Counted from the stretch's first letter, positions 6,756 to 15,362 are shown. The stretch: 47,808 nt of DNA from an uncultured Oscillospiraceae bacterium (GCA_900757695.1 CAAEOU010000099.1:1-47808); one strand, 5' to 3'. The notes: generated from the sequence alone by a model not told the origin. Program-made: numbers and translations.

Positions 6756-8543
6756 TTATACAGATCTGTCGTAGTATCTCTCTATAGCGGCCTGCTTGAT
6801 GGCGATGCAGTCATCAATGCCCATGCTCTTGATCTCTTCCACAAAGGAGTCCCACTCGTCCATGGAGCGCTCGCCGGTGGCGAATCTGGAGAGGTTCTCC
6901 TCGATGGTAGTCTGAATGTCAGAGTAGATGCTCTGATACTCGGTGGTCTCATCTGCGGTCAGAGAGATGGCGTCAGGCATGCGGTAGGAGGAATCTGCGT
7001 TGGTATCCCAAGTGGGAGCACAGTCGAACTGTACGTCCATGCTATAGCTGGAAGGGGTCTTGGGCTTCAGCATGGGCATAACAGAATAGATGAACAGCGT
7101 GGGCTTCTCATTCTCCGTAAGGCCCTCGTAGTTGTTCCAGTAGTCAGAATACTGGAGATCGCCGTTTTCATCGAAGATATAGGAGCCGTCATCGTTGCCT
7201 TCAACGCCCATGGAGGAGAGCAGTGCGCCCTCATCGGTGAAGAAGAAGTCCAGATACTTGCCCATCTTTTCCAGATCTACCGGAGCGGTGGAAAGGGAGA
7301 TGGCAGCAACACGGCCGGAAATGGGGCTCTTTACCGTTGCAAAATGGGTGGCCTGACCGGCTTCCTTGGTGATGGGAGGCAGAGGCGCGATCTCAAAGTC
7401 GGGATCGGTGGATTTGCCCATCTGGATGTAGTTGGGTACCATATTGGTCTCACCGAAGAATACGCCTACATCGCCGGAGGAGATGGTGCCGGTGAATTCC
7501 ATGGGGTTGGTGTTCTTGGTGATGAAGTCGGGGCTGATGATGCCGTCCTTATAGTAGGTGGAGAACATCTCCATGTACTCCTTAAAGCCGGGCTCTACGA
7601 TGCCGTACTTTACCTGACCGTCTACGATGTAGTAGGGCTCAGCAATCATGGGGAAGGTAGAGAAGCCGCCGTTGACATCGAAGCCGGAGCACAGGGCGTT
7701 GGAGGTGTGGACGATACCGGCAGTTGCCATCAGAGCCTCGGGCAGTCCCAGCTCGGTCTGGAAGGCACGGAGCACATCGTCCAGCTCATCATAGGTGGTG
7801 GGGATATCCTTGCCGATCTTCTTCAGATAGTCGGTGCGGATGAAGGCACCCTCGGTGGCGCCATCGGGATAGTTGTTGATGGTGATCAGCTTGGGCATAT
7901 AGCCGGAGTCCGTGTGGAGCTCACGCTTGGTATCATCGTCCAGCTGGTCATAGCACTCCTTATAGGCGGGCATGTAGTTCTCGGTGAGTTCGGTGAGATC
8001 CATGAGAACCTCGTCCTCAATGCCCTGCTCAAAGCTGGAGGTCCAGAGCATGCCTACGTTGGTGAGCACATTGGGCAGATCGCCGGATGCAACGGCAATG
8101 CTGAACTGCTCAGAGTTGGCGGTGGTGGTAACCTCGCGAAGCTCTACATGAACACCGGTGAGCTCCTCGGCCTTCTGGAATGCCTTGTTGTCGGCAAAGC
8201 CGTTGGGCATAAAGGTGGACATGTTGTCAGAGAAGCTGACCCACATGGAGAAGGACCAGTCGTCATCTACCAGCGGCAGGTCGTAGCTGTAGTCGGTGGT
8301 GATGAGACCGCTGCTTTCAGTGGGTGCTTCTTCCGCAGAGGACTCCGCCTCAGCGTTGGAAGCTTCCGGAGCGGGCGCAGGCTCAGCATCATCCTTGGGC
8401 GCATCAGCGGGCGCAGCGGCAGATGCGGGCTCAGATGCAGACTCTGCGGGAGCAGACGCCGAATCGGCCGTACTTCCGCTGCCGCAGGCACATAGTCCCA
8501 GCACCATTGCCAGAGCCAGCAGGGTAGCAAGCAATTTCTTCAT
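6756..8543 (-). CDS. ABC-type extracellular substrate-binding lipoprotein 1
   Basis: A 595-residue lipoprotein. The N-terminus is Lys-rich and hydrophobic, with the lipobox LCAC (Cys20 lipidated), then about 55 residues of Ala/Glu/Pro/Ser linker that would span the cell wall. The rest resembles the large solute-binding proteins of the YtcQ/LplA group (COG1653-like): VWVSFSDN-type first strand, FQKAEELTGVHVELRE, and the C-terminal signature SMDEWDSFVEEIKSMGIDDC that recurs in two more proteins of this window. No permease or ATPase gene adjoins it. Start with AAGAGG 9 nt upstream. It sits behind oxidoreductase 1 in the same orientation, but a terminator lies between them. Ligand unknown; sugars or amphiphilic small molecules are possible. 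Confidence 0.88.
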   Translation of the reverse strand: MKKLLATLLALAMVLGLCACGSGSTADSASAPAESASEPASAAAPADAPKDDAEPAPAPEASNAEAESSAEEAPTESSGLITTDYSYDLPLVDDDWSFSMWVSFSDNMSTFMPNGFADNKAFQKAEELTGVHVELREVTTTANSEQFSIAVASGDLPNVLTNVGMLWTSSFEQGIEDEVLMDLTELTENYMPAYKECYDQLDDDTKRELHTDSGYMPKLITINNYPDGATEGAFIRTDYLKKIGKDIPTTYDELDDVLRAFQTELGLPEALMATAGIVHTSNALCSGFDVNGGFSTFPMIAEPYYIVDGQVKYGIVEPGFKEYMEMFSTYYKDGIISPDFITKNTNPMEFTGTISSGDVGVFFGETNMVPNYIQMGKSTDPDFEIAPLPPITKEAGQATHFATVKSPISGRVAAISLSTAPVDLEKMGKYLDFFFTDEGALLSSMGVEGNDDGSYIFDENGDLQYSDYWNNYEGLTENEKPTLFIYSVMPMLKPKTPSSYSMDVQFDCAPTWDTNADSSYRMPDAISLTADETTEYQSIYSDIQTTIEENLSRFATGERSMDEWDSFVEEIKSMGIDDCIAIKQAAIERYYDRSV

Positions 8544-8624
8544 AGTGTAACCTCTTTTCCAGAAATAAGATGGATTCTGATGATCGCAGAAGCATCAGCC
8601 GATGTACTACGATTTAACAGCATA

Positions 8625-8653
8625 AATGTATCACACTCTAAACAATTACGCAA
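8625..8653 (-). promoter_or_regulatory. Promoter of substrate-binding protein 1
   Basis: Minus-strand TTGCGT (8648-8653), 17-nt spacer, TACATT (8625-8630). This gives a leader of about 75 nt before the start at 8543. Confidence 0.5.
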
Positions 8654-8803
8654 TATTTATATAAAAATTCGGCAATATGTCACCAGAGACAAGAACAGCT
8701 TTGTGCAAAATGTATCCTGCGTGGCGCAAAATGTGAAGCATCAAAGAAACTGCGCAAAAATGGAGGGAAATTCTTCCGGCCTTTGCGACGCTGGTCCATA
8801 CAT

Positions 8804-8841
8804 AGCAAAGCGGGGCATCCAGATGGATGCCCCGCTTTGCT
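8804..8841. terminator. Orphan strong hairpin
   Basis: A perfect 17-bp stem (8804-8820 / 8825-8841) with an AGAT loop. No gene ends next to it on either strand and flanking T-runs are weak. It may end a small RNA or be left from a lost gene. Confidence 0.5.
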
Positions 8842-8981
8842 GTAGGAGAAAAGAGGAAGAATGAAAAAACATGAAAATATATAGACAGCCGTTTTCGGCT
8901 TCGTATCGTTTCTATGCTTGTATTATAAACTGGAAATTTGTACAAACTTTGAACAGTCTTTCAACAAATCGTGAAGGAATG

Positions 8982-9020
8982 CATCGGCCCTCTGCCGCAA
9001 AGCCAAGCAGAGGGCCGATG
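8982..9020 (-). terminator. Terminator of cysK
   Basis: A 14-bp perfect stem (8982-8995 / 9007-9020) that begins immediately after the cysK stop. Confidence 0.8.
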
Positions 9021-9021
9021 A

Positions 9022-9951
9022 TTATTCTTCTGCAAACAGGGCGGTGGAAAGATAACGCTCGCCGGTATCCGGGAAGATCACTACGATGCGCTTACCCTTG
9101 TTTTCGGGACGGGCAGCCACCTGTGTGGCGGCCCAAAGGGCTGCACCGGAGGAGATGCCCACCAGAATGCCATCGGTGCGGGCAATTTCACGGCCGGTGA
9201 CAAATGCGTCTTCATTCTTTACGGCGATGATCTCGTCATAGATCTTTGTATCCAGTGTATCGGGAATAAAGCCTGCGCCGATGCCCTGAATCTTATGAAC
9301 GCCGGGGTGCCCCTGGGTCAGCACCGGGGAATCTGTGGGTTCAATACCGATGATCTTGATGTCGGGGTTCTGCTCCCGGAGGTACTTCCCTGCTCCGGAC
9401 AGGGTGCCTCCGGTGCCGATACCGGCAATGAAGATATCCACTTTCCCATCGGTGTCCTTCCAGATCTCCGGCCCTGTGGTGTTGTAATGCTTTTTGGGAT
9501 TGGCGGGATTGGTGAACTGACCGGGAATAAAGCTGTTGGGGATCTCCTTGGCCATCTCGTCGGCCTTGGCGATGGCGTCTACCATCTTGGGACCGGGGGT
9601 CAGCACCAGCTCTGCGCCATAGGCGCTCATCAGACGGCGGCGCTCTACGCTCATGGTCTCCGGCATGGTGATGATCAGCCGATAGCCCCGTGCGGCGGCG
9701 AATGCGGCCAGCGCAACGCCGGTATTACCGGAGGTGGGTTCGATGATAACGGTATCTTTATTAATGAGTCCCTTTTCTTCGGCATCCTCCAGCATGGCGG
9801 CGGCGATTCGATCCTTGATGGAGCCGGCGGGGTTGAACAGCTCTACCTTGGCAACGATTTCGGCGGGCACATGATGTTTTTTCTCATAGCCGGTGAGTTC
9901 TACCAGCGGTGTGCGGCCAATGAGTTCGGTAACAGAATGATAGATAGACAT
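9022..9951 (-). CDS. cysK: Cysteine synthase A (O-acetylserine sulfhydrylase)
   Basis: A 309-residue PLP enzyme that makes L-cysteine from O-acetylserine and sulfide in the cytosol. It has the PLP lysine in NPAGSIKDR (Lys46), the substrate loop [12 protein letters not shown] near 71, the phosphate-binding [13 protein letters not shown], and the C-terminal SSGAALWAA. Length and order match the CysK family; cysteine synthase B is less likely given the ESIxxLIGxTPLV-like N-terminus ([11 protein letters not shown]). The start has AAGGAG 8 nt upstream. It is transcribed alone from a strong promoter through a leader of about 165 nt that encodes a Cys-containing peptide. Diverging from it is the methionine operon, so sulfur amino-acid genes are grouped here. 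Confidence 0.95.
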   Translation of the reverse strand: MSIYHSVTELIGRTPLVELTGYEKKHHVPAEIVAKVELFNPAGSIKDRIAAAMLEDAEEKGLINKDTVIIEPTSGNTGVALAAFAAARGYRLIITMPETMSVERRRLMSAYGAELVLTPGPKMVDAIAKADEMAKEIPNSFIPGQFTNPANPKKHYNTTGPEIWKDTDGKVDIFIAGIGTGGTLSGAGKYLREQNPDIKIIGIEPTDSPVLTQGHPGVHKIQGIGAGFIPDTLDTKIYDEIIAVKNEDAFVTGREIARTDGILVGISSGAALWAATQVAARPENKGKRIVVIFPDTGERYLSTALFAEE

Positions 9952-9969
9952 GATAAAAATCTCCTTTAT

Positions 9970-10049
9970 ATGTTGTCAGAATATAATAGAATGAAAATCA
10001 GCGGACAGGCGGATCCATAGGGGATGCGCCGGATGATTCCTGACAACAT
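9970..10049 (-). promoter_or_regulatory. Putative cysteine attenuator stem in cysK leader
   Basis: A 10-bp perfect inverted repeat: the arm at 10040-10049 contains the tandem Cys codons of the leader peptide (ATGTTGTCAG on the minus strand), and the arm at 9970-9979 (CTGACAACAT) ends 3 nt before the cysK ribosome site at 9961-9966. A ribosome paused on the Cys codons would keep the stem open and expose the site. A second repeat (GGGATGC near the leader start, GCATCCC about 55 nt later) could form a competing fold. The mechanism is inferred. Confidence 0.6.
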
Positions 10050-10084
10050 CGCCATTGGGAGAAGGTGGAGCAAACATGTTTCAT
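9998..10084 (-). CDS. Cys-containing leader peptide of cysK
   Basis: A 28-residue frame in the cysK leader, beginning MKHVCSTFSQWRCCQ, with Cys at 5, 13 and 14. ATG at 10084 has GAGGG 8 nt upstream; an in-frame ATG at 10099 would add five residues. It lies fully inside the transcript predicted from the promoter at 10122-10150 and ends about 46 nt before cysK. The tandem Cys codons fall exactly in one arm of a stem that approaches the cysK ribosome site. This is the expected layout of amino-acid-sensing leader peptides (known for trp and his operons, and for Cys-rich leaders in mycobacteria). Too short for composition tests; the position of the Cys codons is the main support. Confidence 0.6.
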   Translation of the reverse strand: MKHVCSTFSQWRCCQESSGASPMDPPVR

Positions 10085-10121
10085 AGGGGCATCCCTCATT
10101 TCCTACTTAATTTGTGGGTTA

Positions 10122-10150
10122 ATAATAACATATAAAACATACTGCGTCAA
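10122..10150 (-). promoter_or_regulatory. cysK: cysK promoter
   Basis: Minus-strand TTGACG (10145-10150), 17-nt spacer, TATTAT (10122-10127). It is near consensus and predicts a start near 10115. Confidence 0.75.
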
Positions 10151-10169
10151 TAGGAAAACGGATTGTTCA

Positions 10170-10197
10170 TTGATTTTTTGCTAATTCCTAGTATAAT
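10170..10197 (+). promoter_or_regulatory. Promoter of the methionine operon
   Basis: TTGATT (10170-10175), 16-nt spacer, perfect TATAAT (10192-10197), 28 nt before the start at 10225. The short leader leaves no room for a SAM or cobalamin riboswitch. Confidence 0.7.
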
Positions 10198-10224
10198 GAT
10201 ATCAAAACCAAAGGGGGCGGAAGC

Positions 10225-10893
10225 ATGGAGCCGAGACTTACGGCAATCAATCTAAATGAAGTATTGCTTTATCTGGGCTATAAGGGCGGGGAGATACCGG
10301 AGGATGTCCATCGGGACATTATGCGGTGCATAGAGCAGATGATGGAAGCGGCCCGGCCCCGGATCGTTTGGCGGCAGTTTGCGCTGCTGCCGGATGGAAC
10401 GCTGAGCGGCACAGACTTTTGCCCCCGGGGAAATGACGTAAAAAAGCTGCTGAAGGATTGCAAAACCGCAGTGCTAATGGCGGCAACGCTGGGAACTGAG
10501 GTAGAAGCCATGCTGCGGCGGGCACAGGTAAAGAATATGTCCGATGCGGTGATACTGGATTGCTGCGGCAGCAGCGCCATAGAAAATGTCTGTGATAATT
10601 TCTGTGAGGATCTGCAAAAAGAGGTGGACGGCTACCTGACGGATCGATTCAGCCCGGGCTATGGAGATCTCCCCTTCTCTCAGCAGCCGGATTTTTGCCG
10701 AATCCTCGACCTTCCCCGCCGAATCGGGGTCACGCTGTCCCCCGGCGGACTGATGATTCCCCAGAAGTCTGTGACAGCGATCCTCGGAATTGCGGATGTG
10801 CCGCAGCATATGCGCTTCCGGGGCTGTGCCTATTGCAGTCAGTTTGAAAATTGTACCTATCGAAAGGAGAATCGAACCTGTGGAAACCACTAA
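10225..10893 (+). CDS. Stand-alone methionine synthase activation-domain protein
   Basis: A 222-residue protein resembling the C-terminal reactivation domain of cobalamin-dependent methionine synthase, which binds S-adenosylmethionine and allows reductive methylation of oxidised cobalamin. Visible are an N-terminal helix (EVLLYLGYKGGEIPED), RPRIVWRQFALL, AVLMAATLGTEVEAMLRR, the SPGYGDLPFSQQPDFCRIL segment typical of this domain (compare RPAPGYPACPDHTEK in E. coli MetH), SPGGLMIPQKSVTAILGI, and a closing cysteine cluster (CAYCSQFENCTYRK). The next gene, a MetH lacking this domain, starts inside its 3' end, so the pair is translationally coupled. The cysteine cluster could bind a metal or an iron-sulfur centre; this is a guess. 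Confidence 0.85.
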   Translation: MEPRLTAINLNEVLLYLGYKGGEIPEDVHRDIMRCIEQMMEAARPRIVWRQFALLPDGTLSGTDFCPRGNDVKKLLKDCKTAVLMAATLGTEVEAMLRRAQVKNMSDAVILDCCGSSAIENVCDNFCEDLQKEVDGYLTDRFSPGYGDLPFSQQPDFCRILDLPRRIGVTLSPGGLMIPQKSVTAILGIADVPQHMRFRGCAYCSQFENCTYRKENRTCGNH

Positions 10894-13231
10894 CTATACG
10901 ATACTGGACGGCGGCATGGGTACCATGCTGCAAGCGGCGGGCCTGCCTGTAGGGCAGCTGCCGGAGGTCTGGAACCTCACAAATCCGGAGCAGGTGGCCC
11001 GGATTCAGCGGAAATATGTTGAAGCGGGCGCACAGGTGATTTATGCAAATACCTTTGGCGCCAATCGGCACAAGGTGGCTGCTTCCGGCTATACTCCCAA
11101 AGAGCTGATCGCCGGAGGAATTCAGGCAGCCCGGGCAGCTGCGGGAGACCGCAAGGTAAAGGTGGCGCTGGATGTGGGCCCTATCGGTCAGCTGTTGGAG
11201 CCCCTTGGAACCATGTCCTTTGACGAGGCCTATGATATCTATAAGGAAATGGTGGTGGCAGGGGAAGAAGCCGGGGCGGATCTTGTAATTTTTGAGACGA
11301 TGAGCGACCTCTATGAGGTAAAGGCTGCGGTCTTGGCTGCCAGAGAGAATACCAGACTGCCGGTGTGGGTGACCATGACCTTTGAGGCCACAGGGCGCAC
11401 CTTTGTTGGCGTCACGGTACCGGCCATGGCCCTGACCCTGACGGGGCTTGGGGTCGACGCTCTGGGGTTCAACTGTTCCCTTGGCCCCAAGGAGCTGCTT
11501 CCCATGGTGGAGGAGCTGCGGCAGTGGACGGATCTTCCTATGATTTTGAAGCCCAATGCAGGGCTTCCGGACCCGGCCACCGGGGCCTACACCATTACAC
11601 CGGAGGAGTTTGCGGAGGAAATGGCACCTGCGGCGGAGCTGGGTGTACAGATCATGGGCGGTTGCTGCGGTACGACACCGGATTTTATCCGGGCCCTGAG
11701 CGGCAAGCTGGCGGACCGGGCAGTGCCTGCCCGGCCCAAAGCCTCCCGGCACGGGGTGTGCTCTCCCACCTGCGTGGCAGAATTAAATGGTGTTCGGGTC
11801 ATTGGTGAGCGGATCAATCCCACCGGAAAGAAGCGGTTCCAGCAGGCGCTGCGTGAGTGGGATATGAGCTACATTCTGGAAAAAGGCATGGAGCAGCAGG
11901 ATGCCGGAGCGGAGATATTGGACGTAAACGTGGGTCTGCCCGGAATCGATGAGGCCAAAATGATGACACAGGTGGTAAAAAACCTCCAGTCTGTGGTGGA
12001 GCTGCCGCTGCAGATCGACTCATCTGCCCCAGAGGCCATTGAGGCGGGGCTTCGGGCCTATAACGGAAAGCCCATTGTAAACTCGGTCAACGGTAATCAG
12101 GAGGTGCTGGAGCAGATCCTACCGCTGTGTAAGAAGTATGGTGCGGCAGTGGTGGGCCTTGCCATGGATCACAATGGAATTCCTCAGACGTGGGAAGCCC
12201 GGGTGGAGATCGCAAAGCGCATTATGGATACAGCGCTGGCCTATGGCATTCCCAAAGAAGATATCTATATTGACTGCCTGACCCTGACCGTTTCAGCTCA
12301 GCAGGAGCAGGCGGTAGAGACCTTGAAGGCGGTTCGGTATGTTTCTGAGGAATTGGGCCTTCACAATGTACTGGGTGTCAGCAATATTTCCTTTGGTCTT
12401 CCCGCAAGAGAGCATATTACGGTAAGCTTTTTAACACAGGCCATGTATGCGGGACTGGATCTCCCCATTGTCAACCCCAACCAGAAGGCGATCATGGATG
12501 CGGTAACCGCCTTCCGGGTGCTGTCTGGACAGGATCGGGACAGCGAAGCCTATATTGCGCGGTTTGCGGGCGAAACATCTGCTGCTCCGGCACAGCCGCA
12601 GACCACCGGGCAGATGACCATTGAAACGGCCATTGCTAAGGGGCTCAAGCAGGAAACTGCGGCTTTGACGGAAAAGGCGCTGGAAACCATGAGTGAGCTG
12701 GATGTGGTCAATACCAAGCTGATCCCTGCGCTGGATCTGGTGGGAGACCGGTATGAAAGGCAGGAAATCTTCCTGCCCCAGCTGATCAACTCGGCGAATG
12801 CGGCCTGCGAGGGCTTTGAGGTCATTAAGAAGCGCATTGCCGAAAAGGGCGCAGGCTCTGTCAGCAAGGGAAAAATCGTGATTGCTACGGTGCATGGGGA
12901 CATCCATGACATTGGAAAGAACATTGTAAAGGTCGTACTGGAAAACTACGGCTATACCGTCATTGATCTGGGCCGGGATGTCCCGGTGGAGACCGTTGTG
13001 GAGGCGGTGATCCGGGAGGACGTGAAGCTGGTGGGGCTGTCGGCTCTGATGACCACAACCGTTGTCAGCATGGCGGAGACCATCAAGGCCATCCGGGAAA
13101 GCGGCCATGACTGCAAGATCTGGGTGGGCGGCGCTGTGCTGACCCCGGAATATGCCGAGGAGATCGGTGCGGATTACTATGCCAAGGATGCCAAGCAGAG
13201 TGTGGACATTGCCCGGAAGGTTCTGGGATAA
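10880..13231 (+). CDS. metH: Cobalamin-dependent methionine synthase, core without activation domain
   Basis: 783 residues from the GTG at 10880, chosen because AAAGGAGA lies 9 nt upstream and homology begins here (TILDGGMGTMLQ). It transfers a methyl group from 5-methyl-THF through cobalamin to homocysteine. Domains: homocysteine-binding barrel about 1-290 with zinc ligands Cys199, Cys262 and Cys263; pterin-binding barrel about 310-560 (GERINPTGKKRF, QIDSS); cap about 590-660; B12-binding domain about 660-783 with Asp674-x-His676-x2-Gly679 (HGDIHDIGKNI). E. coli MetH has about 1,230 residues; the missing part is the activation domain, which the preceding gene supplies. It overlaps that gene by 14 nt and is followed by the methyl donor enzyme. 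Confidence 0.95.
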   Translation: METTNYTILDGGMGTMLQAAGLPVGQLPEVWNLTNPEQVARIQRKYVEAGAQVIYANTFGANRHKVAASGYTPKELIAGGIQAARAAAGDRKVKVALDVGPIGQLLEPLGTMSFDEAYDIYKEMVVAGEEAGADLVIFETMSDLYEVKAAVLAARENTRLPVWVTMTFEATGRTFVGVTVPAMALTLTGLGVDALGFNCSLGPKELLPMVEELRQWTDLPMILKPNAGLPDPATGAYTITPEEFAEEMAPAAELGVQIMGGCCGTTPDFIRALSGKLADRAVPARPKASRHGVCSPTCVAELNGVRVIGERINPTGKKRFQQALREWDMSYILEKGMEQQDAGAEILDVNVGLPGIDEAKMMTQVVKNLQSVVELPLQIDSSAPEAIEAGLRAYNGKPIVNSVNGNQEVLEQILPLCKKYGAAVVGLAMDHNGIPQTWEARVEIAKRIMDTALAYGIPKEDIYIDCLTLTVSAQQEQAVETLKAVRYVSEELGLHNVLGVSNISFGLPAREHITVSFLTQAMYAGLDLPIVNPNQKAIMDAVTAFRVLSGQDRDSEAYIARFAGETSAAPAQPQTTGQMTIETAIAKGLKQETAALTEKALETMSELDVVNTKLIPALDLVGDRYERQEIFLPQLINSANAACEGFEVIKKRIAEKGAGSVSKGKIVIATVHGDIHDIGKNIVKVVLENYGYTVIDLGRDVPVETVVEAVIREDVKLVGLSALMTTTVVSMAETIKAIRESGHDCKIWVGGAVLTPEYAEEIGADYYAKDAKQSVDIARKVLG

Positions 13232-13246
13232 CAGGAGGATGCCGGT

Positions 13247-14998
13247 ATGAACATAAGAGAATATATAAAGGATCAGACACTGCTCTTTGATGGGGCCATG
13301 GGCACCTACCTGATGGGAAAATACCATAGAACCGCCGAGGACTGCGAAAAAACCAACCTTGATGCGCCTGAGCAGGTGCTGGAGGTACACAGAGCCTATC
13401 TGGCGGCGGGCTGTAATGCCGTTAAGACCAACACCTTTGGGGCCAATCGGATAAGCATGGGCGAGGATATCTGCCGTCGGGTGATCGAGGCGGGCTGGAA
13501 GCTGGCCAACGAGGCGGCGGGTGATAAATTTGTATTTGCGGATATTGGCCCGGTGCCCATGACGGATGCGCAGATGGCGTTGGAAGAATATCGGTTTGTG
13601 GCAGACACGTTTCTGGATTTGGGAGCAAAATGCTTCCTGTTTGAAACACTCAGCAGCTTTTCCTGTGTGGGAGAAACCGCAAAGTATATCAAGGAGCGGG
13701 AACCAGAGGCATTTATCATTACCTCCTTTGCGGCGCAGCCCGATGGCTTCACCCGTTCCGGGCAGCTGGCGGGACGGCTGATCCGTCAGGCAGAGGCATG
13801 CGAGGCGGTGGATGCGGCAGGACTGAACTGCATGGCCGGAGCAAGACATATGATTTCTCTGGTGGAGAGCATTGGCCCGGTAAGCAAACCGCTTTCTGTG
13901 ATGCCCAATGCCGGCTATCCCACGGTACTGGGAAGCCGTACCTTCTATGAGGGCGACCCGGACTATTTCGCAGGGCAGATGACACGGCTGGCATCCATGG
14001 GCGTTCGTATTCTGGGCGGCTGCTGCGGCACAACCCCCCTGCACCTTGGGGCGGTGGCTGAGGCGTTGGGCAAGGAGCTGCCCAAAATGGTTCCTGTTTC
14101 CGTAAAAGAAAAGCCGGAAAAGCAGGAGCCGGAGCGGAACCGCTTCTGGGAAGTCCTGCAGGATCCCCGGCGAAAGCCCATTGCGGTAGAGCTGGATCCT
14201 CCGGAGTCCGGTGACGTGACGAAGTTTATGGCGGGGGCACGGGAGCTTCAGGCGCACGGGGCGGATATCATCACCATTGCGGATTGTCCCATTGCCAGAG
14301 CACGGATGGATTCCAGTATTCTGGCCTGTAAGATCCACCGGGAACTTGGCATAGAGGCCCTGCCCCATATGACCTGCCGGGATCGGAACCTCAATGCCAC
14401 CAAAGCACTGCTGCTGGGCCTCAGTGCGGAAGGTGTTCACAATGTGCTGACGGTAACGGGAGATCCCATTCCCAGCGCCAGCCGAGATGAGGTAAAGAGT
14501 GTTTTCAACTTCAATTCCCGGATGCTGGCACGATATATCGGCGGCCTTGGGGAAACAGTCCTGACAACACCCTTTCAGGTGTTTGGGGCGCTGAACCTCA
14601 ATGCCCGGAACTTTTCTGTGCAGCTGCAGCTGGCACAGAAAAAGGAGGAGTGCGGTATGGTGGGCTTCCTGACCCAGCCGGTTTTGACCCAGCAGGCACT
14701 GGACAATTTGAAGCTGGCCCATGAGACCCTGAAGGGGAAGATTCTCGGCGGCATTATCCCCATTGTCAGCCATCGGAATGCACTGTTTATGAACAGCGAG
14801 GTGGCGGGGATCACGGTAGATCCCCAGATCATCTCCATGTATGAGGGGCTGGATCGGGAAGCCGGAGAGAAACTGGCGGTAAAAATATCCACAGCGGTGG
14901 CAGAGGCCATCGGCCCCTACGTGGACGGATATTATTTGATGACGCCCTTTGGACGCACCGGACTCATGGGGCGGATCATGGACGAGATTCGGAAATAA
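13247..14998 (+). CDS. Fused homocysteine S-methyltransferase / methylene-THF reductase
   Basis: 583 residues. The first half (1-290) is a zinc homocysteine methyltransferase barrel with Cys195 (LNCMAGA) and Cys259/Cys260 (GGCCGTTP). The second half (about 305-583) is a methylenetetrahydrofolate reductase barrel (VELDPPESGD near its start, LTVTGDP, NFNSRML, GGIIPIVSH), the flavoenzyme that makes 5-methyl-THF. This fusion is known in Firmicutes (compare YitJ of B. subtilis). It follows MetH after 15 nt with AGGAGG 8 nt before its start, so the operon encodes both methyl-donor synthesis and methyl transfer. Cytosolic. A terminator follows directly. No residue needed for zinc binding is missing. 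Confidence 0.95.
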   Translation: MNIREYIKDQTLLFDGAMGTYLMGKYHRTAEDCEKTNLDAPEQVLEVHRAYLAAGCNAVKTNTFGANRISMGEDICRRVIEAGWKLANEAAGDKFVFADIGPVPMTDAQMALEEYRFVADTFLDLGAKCFLFETLSSFSCVGETAKYIKEREPEAFIITSFAAQPDGFTRSGQLAGRLIRQAEACEAVDAAGLNCMAGARHMISLVESIGPVSKPLSVMPNAGYPTVLGSRTFYEGDPDYFAGQMTRLASMGVRILGGCCGTTPLHLGAVAEALGKELPKMVPVSVKEKPEKQEPERNRFWEVLQDPRRKPIAVELDPPESGDVTKFMAGARELQAHGADIITIADCPIARARMDSSILACKIHRELGIEALPHMTCRDRNLNATKALLLGLSAEGVHNVLTVTGDPIPSASRDEVKSVFNFNSRMLARYIGGLGETVLTTPFQVFGALNLNARNFSVQLQLAQKKEECGMVGFLTQPVLTQQALDNLKLAHETLKGKILGGIIPIVSHRNALFMNSEVAGITVDPQIISMYEGLDREAGEKLAVKISTAVAEAIGPYVDGYYLMTPFGRTGLMGRIMDEIRK

Positions 14999-15035
14999 AA
15001 AATAGCGGCGCTGGGAGTTCCAGCGCCGCTATTTT
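14999..15035 (+). terminator. Terminator of the methionine operon
   Basis: A 16-bp perfect stem (14999-15014 / 15020-15035) with a 5-nt loop, starting right after the stop. Symmetry suggests it also serves the minus-strand gene ending at 15041. Confidence 0.9.
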
Positions 15036-15040
15036 GATGT

Positions 15041-15262
15041 TCAGTCATCTTCAAAAATATGCAGAAATGAGAGAAAACAGCCGAAGGCCAGCAGGCCCAT
15101 CCGAGCCCATGCCATAAAGAGACCGGTGGGGCCTCCATAGATGGTGGCCCCGCTCAGGTTATACTCGTCTGCTACGACACCGCCAATCGCAAACAGCCTG
15201 AGTGTAATCATAAGACAGATCAACGGGATCAAAAATAGTGTGACCTTGAAAATGCGCTTCAT
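15041..15262 (-). CDS. Small two-helix membrane protein
   Basis: 73 residues from ATG 15262, which has GGGGAGG 7 nt upstream; a longer reading frame to 15286 has no ribosome site. It contains a Lys/Arg-rich start, a hydrophobic helix at about 6-30 (LFLIPLICLMITLRLFAIGG), a short polar loop (DEYNLSGATIYGG) and a second helix at about 50-69. It ends in acidic residues. No family was recognised. It shares a terminator region with the methionine operon and lies downstream of tcdA in the same orientation, about 100 nt away. It could be a small accessory or stress membrane protein; no function is assigned. Confidence 0.65.
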   Translation of the reverse strand: MKRIFKVTLFLIPLICLMITLRLFAIGGVVADEYNLSGATIYGGPTGLFMAWARMGLLAFGCFLSFLHIFEDD

Positions 15263-15362
15263 AATGAGCCTCCCCTGAATACACATATTTTGATTCTATG
15301 GCAGCATAAGGAAAGAACTGGCGTCAAGGGAATCTACTGGAAAATCAATCGGGGAAAACATA

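Larger units (their letters stand above)
8544..8981. other. Non-coding gap with promoter and orphan hairpin
   Basis: 438 nt between substrate-binding protein 1 and the cysK terminator. It holds a minus-strand promoter and one strong hairpin (8804-8841). No open frame here has a ribosome site or protein-like composition. Confidence 0.7.

Noticed and set aside
6747..8495. Long open frame antisense to substrate-binding protein 1
   Set aside because: It is a Gly/Val-rich mirror of a GC-rich gene, has no ribosome site or recognisable domain, and the opposite strand is clearly a lipoprotein.
8580..8864. 94-codon frame in the gap left of cysK
   Set aside because: No ribosome site, runs through the perfect 17-bp hairpin, and composition is not protein-like.
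9952..10121. T-box or SAM riboswitch in the cysK leader
   Set aside because: No AGAGAG/GGTGGNACC T-box motif on the transcribed strand and no SAM-I core were found; the leader is better explained by a Cys-codon peptide and stem.
12431..14773. 780-codon open frame antisense to the methionine genes
   Set aside because: Its His/Gln/Arg-rich composition is typical of antisense reading of GC-rich DNA; the sense strand holds well-recognised MetH domains across it.
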